A stretch of 59,049 bases of DNA from Solirubrobacteraceae bacterium (lineage in GTDB: Bacteria; Actinomycetota; Thermoleophilia; Solirubrobacterales; Solirubrobacteraceae): positions 1 through 59,049 of the forward strand of contig JAUJPF010000026.1 in assembly GCA_030447275.1 (NCBI GenBank), in the 5' to 3' direction. This document shows positions 42,741 to 52,300 of the stretch, piece by piece; the stretch's first letter is position 1, and every line of letters starts with the position of its first letter. The notes under the pieces are model-generated. The model did no database searches. It saw nothing but the letters and a program-made list of their open reading frames with translations, and had not been told where the DNA came from. The translations under genes and the position numbers were made by a program.

Positions 42741-43981
42741 TCCTGGGTCAGCCGGTACACCGACCCGTCGAGCGAGGTGACGTAGACGCGCCCGCGCGCG
42801 TCCTCCCCGAACGACGAGATCGCGCCGACCTTCGGCAGCTTCGCGGCGCGGTCGTCGCTCGCGCCGTGGGCGCGCAGGCGCGCCGCGCGGATGCGGCCGT
42901 CGCAGAAGTCGCCGTAGACGTACTGGTTGCGCAGCGCGGGCAGCGCCGGGTCGCGCACGACGTAGCCGCCGGTGATCGAGCAGAAGCCGTCGTCGTGCTT
43001 CTTGTTGAGCACCGGCGCCAGGTGGCCGGGGGCCTCCTCGTCCTCGAAGTTCGGGCGGACGCCCTCGAACGGGCGCCAGCCGAAGTTCGCCCCGCGCGCC
43101 CGGCGCAGCGTCGCGAAGTCGATCTCCTCGACCTCGTCCTGACCGACGTCGCCGATCACGAGGTCGCCCGTCGCGCGGTCGAACGAGAAGCGCCACGGGT
43201 TGCGGAGCCCGTACGCGAAGACCTCCGGGCGCGCCCCGCTGCGCCCGACGAACGGGTTGTCGCGCGGGACCCGGTAGGCGCCCGCACCGGAGCGGCGGGG
43301 GTCGATGCGCAGGATCTTGCCGAGCAGGCTCCCGAGGTCCTGGCCGTTGCCGCGCTCGCCGTGCTGGTCGTTGCCGCCGCCGCCGTCCCCGAGGCCGATG
43401 TAGAGCATCCGGTCCGGCCCGAAGGCGAGCTGCCCCCCGTTGTGGTTGGCCTCGGGCTGGTCCTGGGCCAGCACGACGCGGGCGCTCTGCGGATCGGCGA
43501 CGTCGGGGTTCGAGCGCAGGGCGCGGTACTCGACGATCCGCGTGTCGCCCGAGCGGTTCGTGAAGTTGACGTAGAACCGGCGCGAGCGGGCGTAGTCGGG
43601 CGCGAACGCGAGGCCGAGGAGTCCCTGCTCGCCGCCGGAGACGATCTCGGCCGAGACGTCGAGGAAGGGCCTCCGCACGCGCCGGCCGCCCCGCACGATG
43701 CGGATCCGCCCGCCCTGCTCGACCACGAAGATGCGGCGGCGGTCGCCGCGCGGGGCGGTGACGTAGAGCGGGCTCGCGAACTCCCCGACCTTCACCAGTC
43801 GCAGCGGGCCCGGCGCCTGCGCGCCGGTGGCCGCCGGGTTGCCTTCGGAGCGCTCCTCCTCGATGACCGCCGTCTCGCTGCGGGCGGCCTCCGGATCGTC
43901 GCCGCCGCCGCACCCGGCGGCGGCGGTCATGGTCGCGAGCAGCACGAGCAGGGCGAGCGTCCGGGGCGGGGCGATGGGCAC
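42737..43981 (-). CDS. PQQ-type glucose/sorbosone dehydrogenase-like lipoprotein
   Basis: 414 residues from the GTG at 43981. LALLVLLATMTAAAGC is a lipobox, so it is anchored outside the membrane. The rest is the six-bladed soluble-glucose-dehydrogenase propeller: VVEQGGRIRIVRGG, EQGLLGLAFAPDYARSRRF, EANHNGGQLAFGPDRMLYIG, YGLRNPWRFSFDRATGDLVI (PQQ-contact Arg/Asn), GGYVVRDPALP. PQQ use is family-based; this genome piece shows no PQQ genes. The start-stop overlap links it to the MBL gene. Divergent from pabB with 52 bp between. Confidence 0.9.
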   Translation of the reverse strand: MPIAPPRTLALLVLLATMTAAAGCGGGDDPEAARSETAVIEEERSEGNPAATGAQAPGPLRLVKVGEFASPLYVTAPRGDRRRIFVVEQGGRIRIVRGGRRVRRPFLDVSAEIVSGGEQGLLGLAFAPDYARSRRFYVNFTNRSGDTRIVEYRALRSNPDVADPQSARVVLAQDQPEANHNGGQLAFGPDRMLYIGLGDGGGGNDQHGERGNGQDLGSLLGKILRIDPRRSGAGAYRVPRDNPFVGRSGARPEVFAYGLRNPWRFSFDRATGDLVIGDVGQDEVEEIDFATLRRARGANFGWRPFEGVRPNFEDEEAPGHLAPVLNKKHDDGFCSITGGYVVRDPALPALRNQYVYGDFCDGRIRAARLRAHGASDDRAAKLPKVGAISSFGEDARGRVYVTSLDGSVYRLTQE

Positions 43982-44033
43982 GCGGCCAGGATGGCAGACG
44001 CGACCCGAAGCGACCGCGCCATCATGGGTGGGG

Positions 44034-46092
44034 ATGCAGCCCGTCCGCCTCGTCCGCGTCGCGCTCGCCTCCGCCCTCACCGCGGAGGAGGCCCTGCTGA
44101 CGCTGCGCGGCGACGAGCGGCCGGTCGCGCTGGTCGGCGCGTGGGCCGGCGGCGGGGCGATCCTCGCCTCCGAGCCGGTGCGGATCGCCGGGCCCGACGA
44201 GGATCCGTTCGCGCTGCTCGACGAGCAGCCCGCGGTCGAGGGGAGGCCGACGGCGTCGGCGGCGGCTGGTTCGGAACGCTCGGCTACGCGCTCGGCGCCC
44301 GCGTCGAGGCGCTCCCGCCGCTCCCGCCGCGGCCGGTCCCGCTCCCGGCGTTCTCGCTCGCCTACTACGACCACGTCCTGCGGCTCGACGACGCCGGCGG
44401 CGCATGGTGGTTCGAGGCGCTCGAGTCCGACGCGGGGGCGGAGCGGCTGCGCTCCCGGCTCGAGACGCTGCGCGCGCGGCTCGGCGGGGCGGCGCCCGCC
44501 GCCGTCCCGTACGCGCTGGCGCCGTTCGCGCCCCGGCCCGGGCCCGACGGGCACGAGGCCACGGTGCGGTGGTGCCGGCGCCACATCGCCGCCGGTGACC
44601 TCTACCAGGCCAACCTCACGCTGCGGCTCGAGTCGCAGCTCGACGGCGACGCGATCGACCTCTTCGCGGCGGCGGCCGGCCGTGTGCGGCCCGCGCGGGC
44701 GGCGTTCGTCGGCGACGCGGACCGCCAGGTCGCGAGCCTCTCCCCCGAGCTGTTCCTCGAGCGTCGCGGCCGGCACGTCCGGACGGCGCCGATCAAGGGA
44801 CCGCGCCGCACAGCGGCGACAGCGACGACGACGACCGCGCCGTCCGCGCGCTGGCGGCATCGGCGAAGGACCGCGCGGAGAACGTGATGATCGTCGACCT
44901 CATGCGCAACGACCTCGGCCGCTGCTGCGCGCGTACGGCACCGTCGCCGCCGCCGGCCCCGCGCGGGTCGAGGCGCACGCGGGGGTGTGGCACCTCGTCG
45001 CCGAGGTGACGGGCGAGCTGCGCCCGGGGCTCGGCGACGCCGACCTCGTCCGCGCGACGTTCCCGCCCGGCTCGGTCACGGGCGCGCCGAAGATCAAGGC
45101 GATGGAGGTCATCGCCGAGCTGGAGAGCACCGGGCGCGAGGCGTACACCGGCGCGATCGGCTTCGCGAGCCCGGCCGCGGGGCTGGAGCTGAGCGTGGCG
45201 ATCCGGACGTTCGAGGTCTGCGGCGACCGCGTCTGGCTGGCTCGGCGGCGGCGTCGTCGCCGACTCGTCGCATGCGGCGGCCGAGTACGAGGAGTGCCTG
45301 GTGAAGGCGCGCCCGCTGCTGGCCGCGGCGGGCGCGACGCTGCGGCCGGACCCGCGCGCCGGACCCTCCGCAGCGGCGCCGCGGCCCGCTCCGGTGCGCC
45401 GCCCCCGCCCGGACCCCGCCGCCGGCGTCTTCGAGACCGTCCTCGCCGTCGACGGCCGCGCCGTCGCGCTCGACGCGCACGCCCGCCGGCTCGAGTCGAG
45501 CGCGCTGCGGCTGTACGGGGTCCGGCTGCGCGGCGTCCGCGAGGCGCTCGCCGCCGCAGCCGCGCAGGTTCCCGCCGGGCTCTTGCGCCTGCGCCTGGCG
45601 TGCACGCCCGACGGGCGCGTGTCGGTGGCCTCGCGGCGCGTGCCCGACGAGGCGCTCCTCCCCACCGCCTCTGCCGTGCTCGAGCCGCTCACCGTCCCCG
45701 GCGGGATCGGCGAGCACAAGTGGCTCGACCGCGGGCTGCTCGATGGCGAGGACGCCGAGCCGCTCGTCGTCGACCTCGACGGCGGCGTCCTCGAGAGCGG
45801 CTACGGCAACGTCTTCGTCGTCGAGGGCGACGCGCTCGTGACGCCGCCCGCCGACGGGCGCATCCTCCCGGGCGTGACCCGCGCGGCACTGCTCGAGGTC
45901 GCCCCGCACGCCGGGCTCACGGCGCGCGAGGAGCCGATCGCGCTCGACCGCCTGCGGGCCGCCGACGCGGTCTTCGTGACGAGCTCGATCCGCCTGCTCC
46001 AGCCGGTCGCGGGAACGCCGGCGGCGGCCGTGGCGCCGCTCGCCGCCGCGCTGTGCCGGCACTGGGACCTGCCGGTGGCCGCGCCGTGCTGA
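44034..46092 (+). CDS. pabB: Aminodeoxychorismate synthase I / lyase fusion (PabB-PabC, four frame changes)
   Basis: ATG 44034. The PabB part carries SLSPELFLERRG, TAPIKGPRR, MIVDLMRNDLGR and GSVTGAPKIKAMEVI, the chorismate/Mg site. Its end joins the PabC part through LVKARPLLAAAGATL and a Pro/Arg-rich linker; PabC is VFETVLAVDGRAVALDAHAR, EHKWLDRG (PLP Lys), VLESGYGNVFVVEGD and VFVTSSIRLLQPV. Frames change near 44260, 44805 and 44925 (each one missing base) and 45240 (the other sense). No motif is lost, so the gene is likely whole in life. It makes 4-aminobenzoate for folate. Confidence 0.85.
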
Positions 46093-47054
46093 GCCTGGAC
46101 GACATCCGCGCGGCCGCCCGGCGGATCGAGGGCGTGGCCCACCGAACGCCGGTCCTGACGTCGCGCGGCCTCGACGAGCGGGCCGGCGGCCGGCTGCACC
46201 TGAAGGCCGAGAACCTCCAGCGCATCGGCGCCTTCAAGTTCCGCGGCGCGTTCAACTGCATCGCGCAGCTCGACGACCGTCAGCGCGCGGCTGGCGTCGT
46301 GGCGTCGTCGTCGGGCAACCACGCGCAGGCGGTGGCGCTCGCCGCCACGCTCGCGGGGACGCAGGCGGTGATCCTCATGCCGGCCGACGCCCCGCTGAGC
46401 AAGCGCGCCGCCACGGAGGCGCTCGGCGCCGAGGTCGTCGAGTTCGACCGCTACAGCGACGACCGCGAGGCGCTCACGCGCGAGCTGGCGGATCGCTCGG
46501 GCCGCACGGTCGTGCACGCCTACGACGATCCCCGCATCATGGCCGGGGCGGGCACGACCGCCGTCGAGCTCATCGACGCCGTCGGCGCGCTCGACGTCCT
46601 CGTCGTCCCCCTCGGCGGCGGCGGGCTCATCTCCGGCTGTGCGGTGGCGGCGAAGGCGCTCGCGCCCGGCGTCCGCGTGGTCGGCGTCGAGCCCGCGGCC
46701 AGCGACGACGGGCAGCGCTCGCTGGCCAGCGGCGAACGCGTGCGGGTCGCCGTCGGAGCGACGATCGCCGACGGACAGCAGCTCCCGCAGCTCGGTGTCC
46801 AGACGTTCGCGGTGATCCGCGAGCACGTCGACGAGATCGTCACCGTCGCCGACCACGAGATCGTCGAGGCGATGGGCGTCCTGTTCGAGCGGCTGAAGGT
46901 CGTCGCCGAGCCGAGCGGAGCGAGCGCGCTCGCCGCCGTCCTCGCCGGCAGGGTCGACGTCGCCGGACGCGAGGTCGGCGTGGTGCTCTCGGGCGGCAAC
47001 ATCGACCGCGGGCGGTTCGCCGCGCTGATCGCGCCGGCCGGTGGCGCGGCGTGA
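46086..47054 (+). CDS. Threonine dehydratase-type PLP enzyme
   Basis: 322 residues, GTG start overlapping the PabC end by 7 bp. FKFRGAFNC holds the PLP Lys; ASSSGNHAQAVALAA the substrate loop; VPLGGGGLISGCAVAAK the phosphate loop. It is short, lacking the ACT-like regulatory domain of biosynthetic IlvA, so it fits the catabolic threonine/serine dehydratase or serine racemase-like group. Coupled upstream to pabBC and downstream to the asparaginase (GTGA overlap). Confidence 0.9.
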   Translation: MLSLDDIRAAARRIEGVAHRTPVLTSRGLDERAGGRLHLKAENLQRIGAFKFRGAFNCIAQLDDRQRAAGVVASSSGNHAQAVALAATLAGTQAVILMPADAPLSKRAATEALGAEVVEFDRYSDDREALTRELADRSGRTVVHAYDDPRIMAGAGTTAVELIDAVGALDVLVVPLGGGGLISGCAVAAKALAPGVRVVGVEPAASDDGQRSLASGERVRVAVGATIADGQQLPQLGVQTFAVIREHVDEIVTVADHEIVEAMGVLFERLKVVAEPSGASALAAVLAGRVDVAGREVGVVLSGGNIDRGRFAALIAPAGGAA

Positions 47055-47995
47055 CCGTCGTGCTGACCACCGGCGGGACGATCGGGATGGAGGGGCCGCT
47101 CGCCGGCCCGACGGGCACGGCGTCGTTCGTCGAGCGCGCAGCGCCCGAGCGGGCTCCGACCGTGGAGGCGTTCTGCGCGAAGCCGAGCGTGCACCTCGTC
47201 GAGGAGGATCTCCTCGGCCTGGCCCGGCGGATCGGCGAGCTGGCGGCCGGCGGCGAGGCGATCGTCGTCACGCACGGGACCGACGTGCTCGAGGAGGTCG
47301 CGTTCCTCTGCGACGTGCTCTACGCGGGCATGGCTCCCGTGGTGTTCACCGGAGCGATGCGCCCGGCCGACGCCCTGAGCACCGACGGCCCGCAGAACGT
47401 CCAGGACGCGCTCGCGGCCGCCGGCAGCCGGGAGGCCGAAGGGCAGGGCGTCCTCGTGTGCTTCGCGGGCCGCCTCCACCTCGCCCGCGAGGTGCGCAAG
47501 ACCGACAGCGTCTCCGTCGACGCGTTCTCGAGCCCGCACGAGGGGCCGGTCGGCGCCGTCGTCGAAGGGCGCGCCACGTTCGCGCGATCCGCGCCGCGCC
47601 GGCGCGCGCTTCGCGTCCCGGAGCGCCTCGCGCGCGTCGAGATCGCGTCGGTCGGCGCGGCGTCCGGCGGCGAGGCGATCCGCGCGCTCGGCGCGCTCGC
47701 CGAGGGCCTCGTCGTCTCGGTCCCCGGCGCCGGCCACGTCCCGCCGCGGGTGCTCGAGGCGCTCCGCGAAGAGGCGGCGCGCCGTCCGGTGATCGCCTGC
47801 CCGCGCCCCGAGCGCGGGCACCTCCTGCGCGGGACCTACGGCTTCCCGGGCGCCGAGCGCGACCTGCGCGCGTCGGGCGCCATCGCCACGGGGTCGCTGA
47901 ACGCGGCCAAGGCGCGGATGCTCCTGTCGGCGGCGATCGGCGCCGGCCTGACGGCCGCCGAGATCGACGCCGTCGCGCGCCAGTACGACCGGTGA
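47051..47995 (+). CDS. L-asparaginase family protein
   Basis: 314 residues. VVLTTGGTIGMEG has the first catalytic Thr; VVTHGTDVLEEVAF the second Thr-Asp pair; VVFTGAMRPADALSTDGPQN completes the site. No signal peptide, so it is probably a cytoplasmic type I enzyme turning asparagine into aspartate and ammonia. The GTG overlaps the dehydratase stop. With the dehydratase this makes an ammonia-releasing amino-acid breakdown pair after a folate gene. Confidence 0.9.
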   Translation: MTVVLTTGGTIGMEGPLAGPTGTASFVERAAPERAPTVEAFCAKPSVHLVEEDLLGLARRIGELAAGGEAIVVTHGTDVLEEVAFLCDVLYAGMAPVVFTGAMRPADALSTDGPQNVQDALAAAGSREAEGQGVLVCFAGRLHLAREVRKTDSVSVDAFSSPHEGPVGAVVEGRATFARSAPRRRALRVPERLARVEIASVGAASGGEAIRALGALAEGLVVSVPGAGHVPPRVLEALREEAARRPVIACPRPERGHLLRGTYGFPGAERDLRASGAIATGSLNAAKARMLLSAAIGAGLTAAEIDAVARQYDR

Positions 47996-48065
47996 CGCGG
48001 AGGGTCAGGCCGCGGGCGTAGCGTCTCGCCGCCGTGTCTCCCGCGATGTGAGGGCCCCACGCCAG

Positions 48066-48422
48066 ATGTCGATTTTCCCGTTTCGTCGATCCGATGAGTC
48101 TGACCTCGCCGCGCGTCTCGCCGAGCTGGAACGGGCGCACGGGGAGCTGGCGCGTGAACTCGAAACGACGCGCGCTTCGGCCGACGGACAGATCGAGCTG
48201 CTGTGGGTGCTTGCTTGCCCGCTATGGCTCCGCGAGGGCATCGACCACGCGATGAACACGGGCTGGCTCGTGGGCCGGGCTCCGGAGGCGATCGTGTTCG
48301 AGCGTCCCGACGGTGACGAGCATACGTTCCGGATCCCGATGCCTCTGCCGGGCGATCCAGGCGCTGCCGACCGGCTCCGGCAGGATCTGCAGATGCGCCT
48401 GCGGTCGTTCGCTCACGCGTAG
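48066..48422 (+). CDS. Short protein with coiled-coil start, atypical base use
   Basis: 118 residues from the ATG at 48066 (a GTG at 48048 is possible). ARLAELERAHGELARELETT is a heptad-like helix; the rest (VLACPLWLREGIDHAMNTGW, ERPDGDEHTFRIPMPLPG) has no known domain. Codon third positions hold more A/T (ATTTTCCCGTTTCG) than in surrounding genes, a sign of different origin. It overlaps the antisense ATPase remnant. Function unknown. Confidence 0.55.
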   Translation: MSIFPFRRSDESDLAARLAELERAHGELARELETTRASADGQIELLWVLACPLWLREGIDHAMNTGWLVGRAPEAIVFERPDGDEHTFRIPMPLPGDPGAADRLRQDLQMRLRSFAHA

Positions 48423-49185
48423 CTGACCCCGCCCGAGCCGGCCGCAGGTCCGCTGCGGTTTCGTACCACTGCCAGCCTGTCCCGATGCCCTTCGCGCGCG
48501 GGCGGGCCGACTCCGCTCTCTCATCCGCGGCCGGGCGAGGCGATCCCCCCGCAGCAGATGCGCGACGAACGGATCGGAAACCTCCCACCGGCCCTTCTCA
48601 GGGCGTGAAAGGAGGCCAGCCCTCCAAAGCGCCGTCAGCGTGTTGCCGACGTCGCGGGTGCTGCGTACCTCGGGTGTCGCCTGGTACGGCTTCTCCCCTC
48701 GTGCCACCGCCTCGAGAACCTGTGCACCGAGCCGGTGCAGTGTCGCGGCGTGGCTCAGGCAGCGGTCCGCGTGCTGGTGCTGGGTGTTCGTGAGGGCGTC
48801 GAACGCGTCTCCCGGCGAGCGCATTGCTCCTGACCTGAGCGTGTGGAGCATCAAGACAGTCGAGGGAATGTGCCCGCGCGTGCGCGCGAGGACGTCGTCG
48901 ACGAGAGCGAGCAGCCGTTCGTCCCCTTCGAGAGCAAGACGCCAAACGGCAGTCGACGGCCGGTTGACGGTGATGATGGGAGCGCCGAGCAGCGCGGCTT
49001 CTGGGCCCGTGACGAGGTCTACCACCGCCGGGTGGCAGATCACGGTGACGTGGAGGTCTGCCGGGACAGAGCCCGGTCGCAGCCCCCACAGGAGCCGGCC
49101 GATGATCAGGCTCTGGCGGTGGCCGCGATCGTCGCTGCTCTCAACGACCCCACGCCCTTGAAGCGTCGTCGTGGTTCGTGTCCAG
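48222..49185 (-). pseudogene. Remnant of an archaeal-type AAA ATPase, C-terminal half
   Basis: The reading from about 49185 down to 48550 resembles the second half of the ATPase family common in Solirubrobacterales: end of the AAA core (GPEAALLGAPIITVNRPSTA), the RTRGHIPSTVLMLHTLRSG lid, and the C-terminal winged helix (LHRLGAQVLEAVARGEKPYQ, LSRPEKGRWEVSDPFVAHLL). No Walker A or B lies upstream, and no convincing start codon exists. Codons past about 48540 are no longer protein-like. It is a decayed piece lying between the asparaginase gene and tRNA-Pro. Confidence 0.55.
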
Positions 49186-49429
49186 GCGGCCAACTCCCGG
49201 GCCCGACGACGACGACCGAACCAACGCGAACAGCGAAGCAGGATCGAGAAAGGTCGCTGCGCGGGACCGCGAAACGAACGCGAACGCCGGATGTGGCGGT
49301 TGGGGTCGCCGTTCCGTTCCGCGGCGGTTGTAGGCAAACGAGCGCGCCGCCTCAAGAACCGGGGACCTCGCCGAGGCGGGTGGGACGTAGCACGTGCGCG
49401 GGTGGGTCGCCGCCGCGCTGAGAGGAACA
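48423..49429. other. Decayed stretch beside tRNA-Pro
   Basis: About 1 kb with no intact gene. It contains the ATPase remnant on the minus strand, mixed base composition, and at 49356-49374 a partial copy of the tRNA sequence. From 49190 to 49350 I see nothing recognisable. Confidence 0.5.
49356..49374 (-). repeat. 19-bp partial copy of the tRNA-Pro T-arm region
   Basis: GAACCGGGGACCTCGCCGA matches 49447-49465 inside the tRNA with one mismatch, in the same orientation, 91 bp away on the 3' side of the tRNA. It may be an attachment-site scar. Confidence 0.45.
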
Positions 49430-49503
49430 TCGGGGCGCCCGGATTTGAACCGGGGACCTCACCGACCCGAACGGTGCGCGCTACCAGGCTGCGCCACGCC
49501 CCG
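49430..49503 (-). tRNA. tRNA-Pro (anticodon CGG)
   Basis: Read on the minus strand, acceptor CGGGGCG pairs with CGCCCCG, followed by discriminator A. The anticodon arm is CACCG-TTCGGGT-CGGTG with CGG after the conserved T, so it reads CCG proline codons. The T-arm is CCCGG-TTCAAAT-CCGGG. CCA is not encoded. It lies 13 bp below the end of the gene at 49517. Confidence 0.95.
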
Positions 49504-49516
49504 AGAGGAGCGGAGT

Positions 49517-49769
49517 CTATCGCGGAGGCTCGCCCGCCACGGCCTTGTAGTACCGCACGGCGAGCCCGGTCACGAGCGTCTGGAACGCCGACTCGAGCGT
49601 GATCTCCTCCTCGTCGGCGTAGCGCTCGAGCCCGGTGCTCGATCTCCGCGGCCTGCGCGATCACGTCCTCGACGAGGTCGGGGTTGCGGTCGGCGAAGAA
49701 CGCGCCGATGGAGTAGAGGCTCGTGTCGTGGAGGGAGGCGAGGAACTCGCCGGCGTCGTCGGCCGTCAC
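49517..49769 (-). CDS. Small protein of unknown function (frameshift near 49640)
   Basis: About 83 residues across one frame change. GTG at 49769, 13 bp after the sigma gene stop. TADDAGEFLASLHDTSLYSI, FFADRNPDLVEDVIAQAAEI, then past 49640 YADEEEITLESAFQTLVTGL and AVRYYKAVAGEPPR. Acidic and helical, no known motif. Position makes it part of the sigma operon. The frame change (one extra or two missing bases) is probably an error in a GGGCTCG string. Confidence 0.5.
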
Positions 49770-49782
49770 GTCCGGCGGAAAG

Positions 49783-51262
49783 CTACCCGCCGATCACCGA
49801 GCCGACCGCCTCGGCGCTCTTCTGGCCGAGCTCCTCGAGCGCCGCGCTCGGCTCGGCGGACGGGCTGTTGCCGCCGCCGCTCAGGGCGCCGACCGGCGGA
49901 AGCTGCGAAACCGCGTCGGTGACCTTGCCGCCGCCGTCGCCGGCGCCAGGCGCGGTCCCGGACGTCCCGGAGCCGCCGCCGCCGGACTCGAGGCCGGGAA
50001 GCAGCCGCCCCGCGTCGCCGCCCGCGGCGGAGCCGCCGTCACGCTCGCCTGCGCCGGTGCCCGCCGCGCCGCCGTGGCGTCCCCGCCGGAGCCGGTGCCG
50101 GTCGGCGCGCGCGCCGTCGCGGGCGCCGCCCTGGGCGCCGCCGTCAGACACGCGCGTCGAGGAGGCGCCGCTCTGGGCGGTCGCGCCGCCGCCTGGGTCG
50201 CGCCGCGGCGGCGCGTGGCGCCGTCGCGCGCGCCACCGGCCGCGGCGTCGCCGGAGCGCGAGCCCGCCAGGCGGGCGTCCGCGCCGCCGCCGTCGGGGTT
50301 GCGGTCGCCGGTGATCGAGTCGAGCGAGATCCCGCCGAGGCCCCGCGAAGCTGTCCGGAGTCGTTCGTCGCCACGGCGGCGCTGACGCCGGCCAGCGCGA
50401 TCGTCGCCGCCGTCGCCGCGGCCTTGCTCCACGACGAGATCATCCCGGGGTCGAGGTGCGACGCCTGGGCCGACCAGTGGGCGAGCGAGGCGCTGACGTC
50501 CGGCGCGGCCCAGCGCTCCTTGAGGAACGCGGGCAGCGGCAGCATCGCCGCGATCTTCTGGCGCACCGGCTTGTGCACGAGGTCGGTGGCGTCGAGGCCG
50601 AGGACCGGGCCTGGCGCAGGCAGGGCTGGCAGTAGGAGACATGCCGCGCGACGCGGCGCTTGTCGCGCGCCGAGCGGCTGCCGCCGGCCGCCGCGATGAT
50701 CTGCTGGACCCGCGCGCAGCGCTCGCCGGTGACGAGCTCGTCGTACTCCTCGGTCAGGCAGCCGGCGCGCGCGGAAGAGCGTGCTCTCGACCGCGGGGCG
50801 CGTCATCCCGAGCTTGTCGCCGATCTCGCGGTAGGAGAGGCCCTCGAGCTCGCGCATCACGAGGATCTCGTGATGGGTCTCGGACAGGCCGCCGAAGGCG
50901 CCGCGGAGGTGGTCGATCTGCTGCTTGTGGTCGTGGGCGACGTCGGGCGTCGGCGTGGACGAGACGAGGCGACCGTAGTCGGCCGACCCGAGCCCGTCGT
51001 CGGCGTCCATCGAAACCTCCTCCGCTCGGCGGGCGCGGCGGAACTGGTCGATGCACGCGTTCTTCGCGATCTCGTAGACCCACGGCTTGAACGCGATCGG
51101 CCGGTCGGTCTCGCGCATCCGGCGCAAGGCCGACATGAACACGTCCTGGGCGATGTCCTCCGCCCGCGCGTGGTCATGGACCATGCCCTGGATGTAGCTC
51201 GCGATCCGCCGGTGGTAGCGGGTGTAGAGCAGCTCGAACGCACGCTCGTCGCCGGCGCGCAC
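49783..51262 (-). CDS. ECF sigma factor fused to anti-sigma-like membrane tail (several frame changes)
   Basis: Start GTG at 51262, although homology begins upstream (DISDHDLVTRVRAGDERAFE) without a standard codon. Region 2: YIQGMVHDHARAEDIAQDVF, VYEIAKNACIDQFRRA. Region 4: LRGAFGGLSETHHEILVMRE, IGDKLGMTRPAVESTLFRAR. Then YDELVTGERCARVQQIIAAA and RRVARHVSYCQPC (H-x3-C-x2-C zinc site), a membrane segment (AAATAATIALAGVSAAVA) and a Gly/Pro-rich outer tail ending QKSAEAVGSVIGG. Frames change near 50765, 50610, 50345 and 50150, mostly one-missing-base type. Same layout as the gene at 39398, so the two are paralogs of one design. Confidence 0.8.
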
Positions 51263-51358
51263 GCGCGTGACGAGATCGTGGTCGCTGATGTCTTCGCCAT
51301 CCCGCCGGAGCGCGGGAGCGGCTATGACGCTCGAAATTGCCTTTCCCCCTTCAGTGGT

Positions 51359-51379
51359 CCGACCCTTCCCCCGGGTCGG
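51359..51379. promoter_or_regulatory. 7-bp dyad upstream of the Nif3-like gene
   Basis: CCGACCC-TTCCCCC-GGGTCGG lies in the 153-bp divergent gap between the sigma gene and the Nif3-like gene, 37 bp before the latter's start. It may be an operator or a leader hairpin. Confidence 0.35.
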
Positions 51380-51415
51380 TCCCCCGTGTCCAGGGAACTG
51401 TAGCGTGCATTTGGC

Positions 51416-52180
51416 GTGTTGGTCACGATCCTTGACCTAATTGCCGACCTGGACGGTCTGCTGCGTCCTGCGTCCTTCGACGACTACTCCCCCAACGGGC
51501 TCCAGGTACCCGGACCGGAGGCGGTTGGAACGGTGGCGACCGGCGTCACGGCGAGCGTCGAGCTGTTCGAGCGCGCCGCCGCGGAGGGAGCGGAGCTGGT
51601 GCTGGTCCACCACGGGCTGTTCTGGAAAGGGATGCCGCACCACGTCGACCGCTCCCTGTATCGGCGGCTGCGCCCGCTCTTCTTGAACGACATGGCGCTC
51701 GCCGCCTACCACCTGCCGCTCGACGCGCACCCCGAGGTCGGCAACAACGCGCTGCTCGCGCGGGCGCTCGGGTGCGAGCGGCTCGAGCGCTTCGCGCCGC
51801 ACCAGGGCGAGCCGATCGGCATCGCCGGCACGTTCGCCGGCGACGGCGTCGACGCCGGCCAGCTGGCGGTGCGCGTGGCCGACGCGACCGCGCGCGAGCC
51901 GCTGCATCTCGCGTACGGGCCCGCGCGCGTGCGCACGATCGGCATCGTCTCCGGCGGCGCCGCCGCGCACTTCGACGACGCGATCGCCGGCGGGCTCGAC
52001 GCGTTCCTCACCGGCGAGCCGGCCGAGCGCGTGCTCGCGCAGTCGCGCGAGGCCGGGATCCACTTCTTCGGCGCGGGCCACTACGCCACCGAGACGTTCG
52101 GGATCCGCGCGCTCGGCGACCGGCTGGCCGAGCGCTTCGGCGTGCGCCACGTCTTCATCGACGACCCGAACCCGATCTGA
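51416..52180 (+). CDS. Nif3-like dinuclear metal protein
   Basis: 254 residues from GTG. DDYSPNGLQVPGPEAVGTVA, LVLVHHGLFWKGMPHHVD (metal His pair), YHLPLDAHPEVGNNALLARA (His/Asp metal ligands) and FFGAGHYATETFGIRALGD (last His and Glu) fit the family of hexameric two-metal proteins (GTP cyclohydrolase I type 2 by old name). The true reaction of the family is unsettled. The gap upstream separates it from the divergent sigma gene. Confidence 0.93.
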   Translation: MLVTILDLIADLDGLLRPASFDDYSPNGLQVPGPEAVGTVATGVTASVELFERAAAEGAELVLVHHGLFWKGMPHHVDRSLYRRLRPLFLNDMALAAYHLPLDAHPEVGNNALLARALGCERLERFAPHQGEPIGIAGTFAGDGVDAGQLAVRVADATAREPLHLAYGPARVRTIGIVSGGAAAHFDDAIAGGLDAFLTGEPAERVLAQSREAGIHFFGAGHYATETFGIRALGDRLAERFGVRHVFIDDPNPI

Positions 52181-52233
52181 CCCGGATTTGGCGCAATCTC
52201 CGCGCCGAGATCCACCGTTCGGCTGCACTCGGA

Positions 52234-52261
52234 TTGACACATCCGGCTGTGTCGCTATAAG
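52234..52261 (+). promoter_or_regulatory. Strong sigma-70-type promoter
   Basis: TTGACA at 52234-52239 and TATAAG at 52256-52261 with a 16-bp spacer, in an AT-richer patch. GGAGG lies at 52286-52292 and the start codon at 52301. It is the best consensus promoter I see in the window and drives the 58-residue protein. Confidence 0.8.
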
Positions 52262-52300
52262 TGACGTACGTAGCAATAGAGACCTGAGGAGGTCCGTCCG

